In this document: positions 33,488-40,107 of the stretch, in pieces
Position numbering within the stretch: position 1 is the first letter of the stretch
How the letters are laid out: the number at the start of each line of letters is the position of its first letter
Source of the DNA: Pedobacter sp.
Lineage (GTDB): Bacteria > Bacteroidota > Bacteroidia > Sphingobacteriales > Sphingobacteriaceae
DNA: 64,000 bases
Assembly (NCBI RefSeq): GCF_031119335.1
Contig: NZ_JAVHXT010000016.1
Span: 50,785 to 114,784, forward strand
Direction: 5' to 3'
Program-made: the position numbers and the translations under genes
The notes under the pieces: generated by a model
The model's database searches: none
What the model saw: only the letters and a program-made list of their open reading frames with translations
What the model was told of the DNA's origin: nothing

Positions 33488-34255
33488 ATGAATATGAATA
33501 TCTTAATCACAAACGACGACGGTATATATAGTCCGGGGATAGCGGCTTTAGCACAAACAGCATTGAAATTTGGAACTGTACGAGTGGTTGCGCCAGACGT
33601 AGAACAATCTTCAATGGGCCATGCCATTACTCATTCTAGACCATTGACTTATAAAAAATCACCCATAACATTTGAAGGAATTGAAGCTTTCCGTGTAAAT
33701 GGTACACCTGCCGATTGCGTAGCCTTGGGTTTACACATGTATCCCGACACAGATGTTGTTTTATCAGGCATTAATATGGGACCCAATTTAGGTAATGCGA
33801 TGTGGCACTCTGGCACATTGGCAGCAGCAAAACAAGCTGTACTTTTTGGTGTTAAGGGAATTGCCTTAAGTACACCTGTAGGTAATACAGAACCAGATTT
33901 CGACACGCTTAAACCATTTGTTGAGCAATGCTTAACCAAATTATTGGAGACAGATGAAATTGCTTTGTACAATATCAATTTCCCTAAAAAACCTACCGGC
34001 ATTAAATGGACCAGACAGTCGGTTGCTTTATACGACGGTACGGTTATTCCAAGTGAAGATCCAATGGGCAGAAGAAACTTTTGGATCTCGGTAAGATCAT
34101 TAGAACAAGCTGAAGAAAACAGTGACAGATGGGCTATGGAACGCAACTACGTATCTATAACTCCATTAAGGCTAGATTTAACTGACGAACAACGATTGAA
34201 AGAAAAGTTAGGCACCGATGATGTTATCGGCTATCAAGGACTTGGCACTAGTTAA
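33488..34255 (+). CDS. surE: 5'/3'-nucleotidase SurE
   Basis: A 255-residue cytoplasmic metal-dependent phosphatase that removes phosphate from 5'- and 3'-nucleoside monophosphates and contributes to stress survival. The metal-binding opening ILITNDDGIYSPGI, the NGTPADCVALGL segment and SGINMGPNLGNAMWHSGT are all present and intact. A second ATG two codons into the frame (33494) is an alternative start. It is followed after 79 nt by an SDR gene on the same strand. Confidence 0.95.
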   Translation: MNMNILITNDDGIYSPGIAALAQTALKFGTVRVVAPDVEQSSMGHAITHSRPLTYKKSPITFEGIEAFRVNGTPADCVALGLHMYPDTDVVLSGINMGPNLGNAMWHSGTLAAAKQAVLFGVKGIALSTPVGNTEPDFDTLKPFVEQCLTKLLETDEIALYNINFPKKPTGIKWTRQSVALYDGTVIPSEDPMGRRNFWISVRSLEQAEENSDRWAMERNYVSITPLRLDLTDEQRLKEKLGTDDVIGYQGLGTS

Positions 34256-34334
34256 CTGTTAGCTTATTTTACATACAAAAAACATTGAATACATATTGAT
34301 TTCGCACTTTTGATTTCAATTTTATTTAGAATTT

Positions 34335-35036
34335 ATGAGTTTAGAAAATAAAGTAGCCTACATTACAGGCGGTACAAAAGGGATAGGATTTGGAATTGCT
34401 AAAGCATTGGTTGATGCAGGTTTAAAAGTGGCAATTTCGGGTAGAAATTTAGCAGATGTAGAAAAAGCTGCTGAAGAGTTAAGCAGTGAAAATGTTTTAG
34501 CCATTTCCTCTAATGTAGCTGATTACACTGATGAAGAAGCTGCAGTTGCAACTATAGTGGAGAAGTTTGGGAAGTTGGATATTGTGATTGCCAATGCTGG
34601 AGTAGGCAAGTTTGGCCCTATAGATCAGCTAAGTTTAGAGGATTGGAATGCGATGATTGATACGAACTTAACGGGTGTTTTCCATACCTTAAAAGCTACC
34701 GTTGAACAACTGAAAGCTAATAAAGGTTATTATATTTCTATCGCAAGTTTAGCAGGAACTAATTTCTTTGCAGGCGGCGCTGGTTACAATGCTTCTAAAT
34801 TTGGCGTGGTTGGTTTTACCCAAGCAGCGATGTTAGATTTGAGAGAATACGATGTGAAAACCACTACCATTATGCCGGGTTCTGTAACTTCTCATTTTAA
34901 CGGTCACCAACCAAATGATGCAGATGGCTGGAAAATACAACCAGAAGATTTAGGTCAGATGGTGGTTGATTTACTGAATTTAAATCCGAATGTGCTTCCT
35001 TCAAAAATTGAAGTTAGACCAACTAGGACTAAATAG
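34335..35036 (+). CDS. Short-chain dehydrogenase/reductase (SDR)
   Basis: A 233-residue classical SDR. The cofactor motif is TGGTKGIGFGIA (GxxxGxG), then NAGVG in the position of the NNAG motif, and the catalytic Ser in SIASLAG and YxxxK in GYNASKFG. The R in SGRNLAD after the second strand suggests NADP(H). Substrate is not predictable. It resembles the 3-oxoacyl-ACP reductase-like SDRs common in Bacteroidota, but with a shortened C-terminus. No neighbour gives a pathway. Confidence 0.9.
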   Translation: MSLENKVAYITGGTKGIGFGIAKALVDAGLKVAISGRNLADVEKAAEELSSENVLAISSNVADYTDEEAAVATIVEKFGKLDIVIANAGVGKFGPIDQLSLEDWNAMIDTNLTGVFHTLKATVEQLKANKGYYISIASLAGTNFFAGGAGYNASKFGVVGFTQAAMLDLREYDVKTTTIMPGSVTSHFNGHQPNDADGWKIQPEDLGQMVVDLLNLNPNVLPSKIEVRPTRTK

Positions 35037-35046
35037 ATTGAAATAA

Positions 35047-35106
35047 GTTAGGTGAAGACACCCAACTTTAGAACTCTAGTTCTATTGGTGGGTGTCCCCA
35101 CCCACC
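35047..35106. repeat. RAYT-associated double-hairpin REP, copy downstream of the transposase
   Basis: Hairpin 1 GTTAGGTG-aaga-CACCCAAC (35047-35066), a TTTAGA-containing spacer, and hairpin 2 GGTGGGTG-tccc-CACCCACC (35087-35106, perfect). A related element in the same orientation lies on the other side of the transposase at 35718-35778. Confidence 0.7.
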
Positions 35107-35130
35107 AATTCTTTCAATACCAACAACATA

Positions 35131-35676
35131 TTAATCTCTATGATGAGTAAGTATACCAAATTCGTCAATCCCTTTTTCGTAAAACTTAGCACTGCTCCAC
35201 CTATAATCCTCTTCCAAATCAGTCAACTTCCATTTTTCTTGCAAAGGATTTCTATGTATATAGCTTAACTTCTGTTCTAAAATATTAATACTGCTTAAAG
35301 GAATAGCAAGCGGATCTCTTTTCCAAAAATGGTAACTTCTATCGCTAACGTTTGATTTGTATAAATCCAATTTATTAGGCTCAAAAGTTCTCAAATATTT
35401 TTGAAATTGATGTGCTGTAAATTTCATAAAACTGCCAACTGTCGTTTCATTTCCATTATTACCTAAGGTTTTCCAAATCAAATGGATGTGGTTAGGCATA
35501 ATGACAAAAGCATAAACAACTGCCAAATTATTTTTAACCAAGTGAGAAAGTGAATCAATGATTAACGTTTTAATTTGATCATTGTTTAGTAACGGATAGA
35601 AATTATTAATTGTCGCTGTGAAAAAATATATCACATCATTGGTCATTTGACCTTGCCTTCTATGGAATAAGTTCAT
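35131..35676 (-). CDS. REP-associated tyrosine transposase (RAYT, IS200/IS605 Y1 superfamily)
   Basis: A 181-residue single-domain HUH nuclease. The HUH motif is H63-I-H65 in MPNHIHLIW, and the catalytic Tyr is probably Y139 in LSYIHRNPLQ, the usual RAYT context. An FWKRDPLAIPLSS segment precedes it. RAYTs are domesticated single-copy relatives of IS200 transposases that cut and copy REP hairpins. The length is full, and both active-site motifs are intact. Double-hairpin repeats lie on both sides within 45 bases, the classic RAYT arrangement. Confidence 0.9.
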   Translation of the reverse strand: MNLFHRRQGQMTNDVIYFFTATINNFYPLLNNDQIKTLIIDSLSHLVKNNLAVVYAFVIMPNHIHLIWKTLGNNGNETTVGSFMKFTAHQFQKYLRTFEPNKLDLYKSNVSDRSYHFWKRDPLAIPLSSINILEQKLSYIHRNPLQEKWKLTDLEEDYRWSSAKFYEKGIDEFGILTHHRD

Positions 35677-35717
35677 TTTGTTTCATCCTCATCTAAAAAC
35701 ATAATTAATTTAATGAA

Positions 35718-35778
35718 GTTGGGTGAGGACACCCAACTTTAGAGCGATATAAACTACTACTGGTGGATGTCTTCAACC
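35718..35778. repeat. RAYT-associated double-hairpin REP, copy upstream of the transposase
   Basis: Hairpin 1 GTTGGGTG-agga-CACCCAAC (35718-35737) is perfect. After TTTAGA and a spacer comes a degenerate second unit GGTGGATGTCTTCAACC (35762-35778). It is a direct repeat of the 35047-35106 element. Confidence 0.7.
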
Positions 35779-35888
35779 TTTCAAACTCTTTCTCCTAAAT
35801 GTAATTATTTTAAAATGAGGTTGCAACTTTAAAACATCGTGTTGTATTCTAATTGAAGTAAGCCCCACTAGGACTAAATAGATTTCTT

Positions 35889-35941
35889 AGCCACAGATGC
35901 ACAGATAAATATTTTTCAAAGAAATCTGTGCATCTGTGGCT
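35889..35941. repeat. Family A inverted pair
   Basis: AGCCACAGATGCACAGAT (35889-35906) and its exact reverse complement (35924-35941) with a 17-nt loop: a perfect 18-bp stem. It lies about 180 bases before pyrG. Confidence 0.7.
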
Positions 35942-36062
35942 TTTCTATGCCCTTCAAAAAATTATAAACAGACCCTACATTTGTATTATCATTTGTAGGT
36001 CAACGTATTGCCGCTGCAAAAAATATATTATCAACAGCACAGAAACACAAGCAATATTTTCT

Positions 36063-36070
36063 TACCTTTG
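36063..36070 (+). promoter_or_regulatory. Putative -7 box (TACCTTTG) of pyrG
   Basis: The same octamer as upstream of gcvP, 51 nt before the pyrG ATG. It would make a leader of about 45 nt. Confidence 0.5.
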
Positions 36071-36121
36071 TATCCCGTACAAAAAGCAACAAAATGTATT
36101 TGTTGCAGCAAAAATTCATCC

Positions 36122-37738
36122 ATGACTAAGTATATTTTTGTTACGGGCGGTGTTACTTCCTCGTTAGGAAAAGGCATCATTTCCGCATCTTTAGCTAAAC
36201 TTTTACAAGCCAGAGGTTACCGAGTAACCATCCAAAAGTTCGACCCTTATATCAATATTGATCCAGGAACATTGAACCCTTACGAGCACGGCGAATGTTT
36301 TGTAACTGAAGACGGCGCAGAAACAGATTTAGACTTAGGTCACTATGAGCGTTTCTTGAATGTTCCTACTTCTCAAGCCAACAACATCACCACTGGCCGT
36401 ATTTACCAAAACGTAATTAATAAGGAACGTCAGGGCGAATTTTTAGGTAAAACCGTACAGGTAGTACCTCACATCACTGATGAAATTAAACGCAACATGC
36501 GTATTTTGGGTGAAAGTGGCGAATACGATATCGTCATTACAGAAATTGGTGGTACAGTTGGCGATATCGAATCATTACCTTTCGTAGAGGCTGTTCGTCA
36601 GTTTAAGTGGGAAGAAGGCAACAACAATGCTTTGGTAATTCACTTAACTTTAGTTCCATATCTAGCTGCTGCAGGCGAGTTAAAAACCAAACCTACGCAA
36701 CACTCTGTTAAAGCATTATTGGAATACGGCATCCAGCCGGATATTTTGGTTTGCAGGACAGAACACCCAATAAGTCAAGATATTAGAAGAAAAATTGCTT
36801 TATTCTGTAACGTTAACATCAACGCGGTAGTCGAATCTATGGATGCATCTACCATTTATGATGTACCATTATTGATGTACAAAGAGCAATTGGATAAAAC
36901 TGTACTAAGTAAACTGAAACTTCCTACTAAGGCAGATCCTGATATGGAAAGCTGGAAAGATTTCTTAGGTCGTTTGAAAAACCCAACTTCTGAGGTTAAA
37001 TTAGGTTTAGTAGGGAAATATGTGGAGTTACCTGACGCTTATAAATCTATTACTGAAGCATTTATTCATGCTGGTGCAAAAAACGAATGTAAAGTTCGTG
37101 TAGAATACATTCCATCTGAAAGTATCTATGCTGATAACGTAAAAGAGAAATTAGGTCATTTAGATGGCGTACTGGTTGCTCCTGGTTTCGGTAGTCGTGG
37201 TATTGAAGGAAAAATTGACGCCATTAAATATGTAAGAGAGAATAATGTTCCTTTCTTCGGCATCTGTTTAGGTATGCAATGTTGCGTAATTGAGTTTGGC
37301 AGAAATGTTTTAGGATTAAAAGATGCTAACACTACCGAAATCGACGAAAATGCGCCTCACCAGGTAATTAATATGATGGAAGAGCAAAAAAGTATTACTA
37401 CAAAAGGCGGTACCATGCGTTTAGGTGCTTATCCTTGTGATATCAAGAAAGGTACCAAAGCTTTTGCTGCTTATGGAAAACAACATATTTCTGAAAGACA
37501 TCGCCACCGTTACGAATTTAACAACGAATATTTAGCGCAATACGAAGCTGCTGGAATGATTGCTTCAGGTATCAACCCAGAAAGTAAATTAGTAGAAATT
37601 GTGGAATTGAAAAACCATCCATTTTTTGTAGGTGGGCAGTTCCATCCAGAATTAAAATCAACAGTTGCTAATCCTCACCCACTTTTTATTAAATTTGTGG
37701 CCGCTGCAATGGAGCATGCAAAAAAGAAAACGAATTAA
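36122..37738 (+). CDS. pyrG: CTP synthase (glutamine-hydrolysing)
   Basis: A 538-residue enzyme that aminates UTP to CTP using glutamine. The start at 36122 gives the conserved opening TKYIFVTGGVTSSLGKGI; the frame is open upstream to 36008 but those 38 residues (Cys-rich, crossing the promoter box) do not belong to the family. The synthetase domain shows KFDPYINIDPGTLNPYEHGE. The class I glutaminase domain has the nucleophile C382 in GICLGMQ and a His/Glu in GGQFHPE. yidC begins 21 nt downstream, suggesting an operon. Confidence 0.97.
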   Translation: MTKYIFVTGGVTSSLGKGIISASLAKLLQARGYRVTIQKFDPYINIDPGTLNPYEHGECFVTEDGAETDLDLGHYERFLNVPTSQANNITTGRIYQNVINKERQGEFLGKTVQVVPHITDEIKRNMRILGESGEYDIVITEIGGTVGDIESLPFVEAVRQFKWEEGNNNALVIHLTLVPYLAAAGELKTKPTQHSVKALLEYGIQPDILVCRTEHPISQDIRRKIALFCNVNINAVVESMDASTIYDVPLLMYKEQLDKTVLSKLKLPTKADPDMESWKDFLGRLKNPTSEVKLGLVGKYVELPDAYKSITEAFIHAGAKNECKVRVEYIPSESIYADNVKEKLGHLDGVLVAPGFGSRGIEGKIDAIKYVRENNVPFFGICLGMQCCVIEFGRNVLGLKDANTTEIDENAPHQVINMMEEQKSITTKGGTMRLGAYPCDIKKGTKAFAAYGKQHISERHRHRYEFNNEYLAQYEAAGMIASGINPESKLVEIVELKNHPFFVGGQFHPELKSTVANPHPLFIKFVAAAMEHAKKKTN

Positions 37739-37759
37739 AAGCAGTATCAAAAACAAATA

Positions 37760-39550
37760 ATGGATAGAAATACCTTTACGGGTCTGTTCCTAATCATGAT
37801 TATTTTAGCTGGTGGTGTGTTCTTTATGAGACCATCTGAAGCCGAAATCAAAAGAGAAAAACAGGTACAAGACTCGATCGCAAATGCAGGCAAAAAAACT
37901 CCTGCAAAAACACAACCCGCTGTAGAAGTGGTAAAAACTGTCGACACAGCAGCACTTCAAGGGCCATTTGGCACAAATCTTACTGGCACAGAACAAGCTA
38001 CCGTACTTGAAAACGAAAACCTAAAAGTTACTTTAAGCAATTTAGGTGGCAAAATCCGATCGGTTGAAGTTAAAAACGAAAAAACCTACACTGGCAAGCC
38101 GCTAATCTTATTTGACGGCAACCAAAATAAATTCGGTCTTAATCTAAATATCGGTGGTAAAATCACCAATACTAACGATTTATATTTTACTGCTACCAAA
38201 ACTGGCAATGGCGTTACCATGCGTGCCAATTACAGTGCAGATAAATATGTAGATTTCGTTTACACACTCCCTACAGAAGGTAACAATGTCGATTTCAATA
38301 TTAACCTAAATGGTTTAAACCAAGTTGTGCAAGGTAATAGTGTAAACTTAAATTGGGAAACTACATTATTACAGCAAGAAAAAGATGCGAAGAAAGAGCA
38401 AGAGCACTCTGGACCGTACTTTAAATATGTAGAAGAAACTCCAGATCATTTAGATTTACATAAAGACGAGAAAAAAGAATTGACAGAAGGTAAAATTGAA
38501 TGGTTTTCATTCAAACAACACTTCTTCTCTGCAGTTTTAATTCCGTCTGTTCCTTTCGAAAAAGGTAATTTGGAGACAAAAGTATCTACAGAACCAGGGA
38601 AAATTAAATGGTATGGTGCTAATATGCAAATGCCATTTAATCAATTAGCGGCTCAAAATTATAACTTCAAGTTCTATTTCGGAACCAACAAGTTCAGTAC
38701 GCTAAAAGCACAAGGTCACGAAATAGAAAAACAGGTAGATTTAGGTTACTGGCCATTAAAATACATTAACCGTTTTGTGGTATTACCTGTGTTTAACTTT
38801 TTAGAAGGATTTAACTGGGGTTATGGCTTAATCATCTTAGTCTTAACCATTCTCTTGAAACTTGCAATGTCGCCATTAACTTACAAATCGTACGTTTCTA
38901 TGGCTAAAATGAGAGTTTTAAAACCAGAAATGGATGAGATCAAAGCTAAAGTTGGTGAAGACAACCCTACCCTTTTACAACAGGAATATTTGAAATTGTA
39001 CAAGCAAGTTGGTGTAAATCCATTGGGTGGTTGTTTGCCTATGTTGCTACAATTACCGTTTGTAATGGCATTCTTCTTCTTCTTCCCTAACTTGTTTGAA
39101 TTAAGAGGAGAAAGCTTCTTGTGGATGAAAGATTTGTCGACTTACGATAACTTCATCAACTTCGGTTTCAACATTCCTTTTATTGGCGACCACTTAAGTT
39201 TGATGTGTATTTTGATGACCATTTCTACATTGATCTACACTTACTTTAACAATCAAATTTCTGGTGCTACAGGACAAATGAAATACATTGGTTACATTAT
39301 GCCAATCATTTTCCTAGGGGTTCTAAACAGCTATCCATCAGGATTAAACTATTACTATTTCTTGGCAAACATGCTTACCTTCTTGCAACAGTTTTTAATT
39401 AGAAAGATGGTAAATGATGATAAAATCCACGCCATTTTGCAAGAGAATAAGGCGAAGCCAAAAGTAGAGAAAAAGAAATCTGGTTTCCAAGCTCGCTTAG
39501 AAGACTACATGCGTCAGCAACAGCAGCAGGCTAACCAAAAGAAAAAATAG
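37760..39550 (+). CDS. yidC: Membrane protein insertase YidC
   Basis: A 596-residue inner-membrane insertase. The first helix (about residues 6-22) is followed by the large periplasmic beta domain typical of Gram-negative YidC (to about 330). The conserved five-helix core includes SPLTYKSYVSMAKMRVLKPE, the cytoplasmic helical hairpin, and GVNPLGGCLPMLLQLPFVMA. The C-terminal tail is basic and Gln/Lys-rich. It inserts membrane proteins alone or with SecYEG. It follows pyrG closely, and a GNRA-loop terminator ends the pair. Confidence 0.95.
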   Translation: MDRNTFTGLFLIMIILAGGVFFMRPSEAEIKREKQVQDSIANAGKKTPAKTQPAVEVVKTVDTAALQGPFGTNLTGTEQATVLENENLKVTLSNLGGKIRSVEVKNEKTYTGKPLILFDGNQNKFGLNLNIGGKITNTNDLYFTATKTGNGVTMRANYSADKYVDFVYTLPTEGNNVDFNINLNGLNQVVQGNSVNLNWETTLLQQEKDAKKEQEHSGPYFKYVEETPDHLDLHKDEKKELTEGKIEWFSFKQHFFSAVLIPSVPFEKGNLETKVSTEPGKIKWYGANMQMPFNQLAAQNYNFKFYFGTNKFSTLKAQGHEIEKQVDLGYWPLKYINRFVVLPVFNFLEGFNWGYGLIILVLTILLKLAMSPLTYKSYVSMAKMRVLKPEMDEIKAKVGEDNPTLLQQEYLKLYKQVGVNPLGGCLPMLLQLPFVMAFFFFFPNLFELRGESFLWMKDLSTYDNFINFGFNIPFIGDHLSLMCILMTISTLIYTYFNNQISGATGQMKYIGYIMPIIFLGVLNSYPSGLNYYYFLANMLTFLQQFLIRKMVNDDKIHAILQENKAKPKVEKKKSGFQARLEDYMRQQQQQANQKKK

Positions 39551-39577
39551 CAACAACAAAACAAAACAATAATACAG

Positions 39578-39603
39578 AAAGCACCAGCAATGGTGCTTTT
39601 TTT
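39578..39603 (+). terminator. Intrinsic terminator of pyrG-yidC
   Basis: AAAGCACCA (39578-39586), GCAA tetraloop, TGGTGCTTT (39591-39599), then Ts to 39603. Confidence 0.88.
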
Positions 39604-39617
39604 ATGGAACTAACTCC

Positions 39618-39641
39618 TCATTGCGAGGTAAGAAGCAATCT
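39618..39641 (+). repeat. REP-like repeat, family B (copy 2)
   Basis: TCATTGCGAGGTAAGAAGC followed by AATCT. It faces the inverse copy at 39976-40001, about 335 bases away. Confidence 0.5.
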
Positions 39642-39654
39642 TTCCTTTATCCTT

Positions 39655-39949
39655 AATGAACTGAAAAAGTAGCATTATGTTAACAGCTTCTTCTGCCTAT
39701 TGTTGGTGTTATCACCAACAATGCTAATTCATTTTAGTCGGTGATAACCTAAACCGAAACAAAAATAATGTTTCAGTTAATGACGATACAAACCAAGGAA
39801 AAATTTCAAAGCATTAGATTTCTCCTATCTTCGAAATGACGGACTACCGTTTAAACGATAATTCTACACATTTATGTTTCAGTTGGTGATAACACCAACT
39901 GAAGGAGAAATGAACTGAAAAAAGTAGCATTATGTTAACAGCTTCCTCT
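39655..39949. repeat. 40-bp direct repeats enclosing two GTTGGTG/CACCAAC hairpins
   Basis: The repeats (39655-39694 and 39909-39949) share TGAACTGAAAAA and GTAGCATTATGTTAACAGC and differ by one A and one C/T. Between them lie the hairpins TGTTGGTG-ttat-CACCAACA (39701-39720) and CAGTTGGTG-ataa-CACCAACTG (39880-39901). The first hairpin is followed after 18 nt by CGGTGATAACC, the same layout as the RAYT REPs. Confidence 0.65.
39816..39841 (-). repeat. Family E repeat (copy 5, half element)
   Basis: On the minus strand CGTCATTTCGA leads into AGAAATCT, as in the copies at 11712 and 15188. Confidence 0.45.
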
Positions 39950-39975
39950 TTTCGACAAAACGACATAATGCTTTA

Positions 39976-40001
39976 AGATTGCTTCGTGCCTCGCAATGAC
40001 G
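39976..40001 (-). repeat. REP-like repeat, family B (copy 3)
   Basis: The minus strand reads CGTCATTGCGAGGCACGAAG then CAATCT, the complete 26-bp form, identical to the copy at 63288-63313. Confidence 0.65.
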
Positions 40002-40107
40002 CGTTGATTAAACTTTGTAATATTTCCCTTAACATTTGCTTTAAGTTCTATTAATTACGATTTTTAGAATAATTTAACCAACAAATAAAATTTATTTATA
40101 AAATAAC

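Larger units (their letters stand above)
35677..36121. other. Spacer with REP, family A palindrome pair and pyrG promoter
   Basis: No coding frame is supported; codons preceding the pyrG ATG (from 36008) are open but not conserved-looking. It contains the REP at 35718-35778, the family A pair at 35889-35941 and the -7 box at 36063-36070. Confidence 0.6.
39551..40107. other. 557-base spacer: terminator plus a mosaic of repeats
   Basis: No coding frame is supported. In order: the yidC terminator, family B copy 2, a 40-bp direct repeat (39655-39694), hairpin 39701-39720, family E copy 5 (39816-39841), hairpin 39880-39901, the second direct repeat (39909-39949), and family B copy 3 in inverse orientation (39976-40001). 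Confidence 0.65.

Noticed and set aside
33649..34146. Minus-strand open frame opposite surE
   Set aside because: SurE is complete and conserved on the other strand; the antisense product has no recognisable motif.
36008..36121. Upstream extension of pyrG by 38 codons
   Set aside because: The extension crosses the -7 box and is Cys-rich, while the conserved CTP synthase N-terminus begins at 36122.
39618..40001. CRISPR array
   Set aside because: The repeats are few, in mixed orientation and unevenly spaced, with no cas genes in the window.
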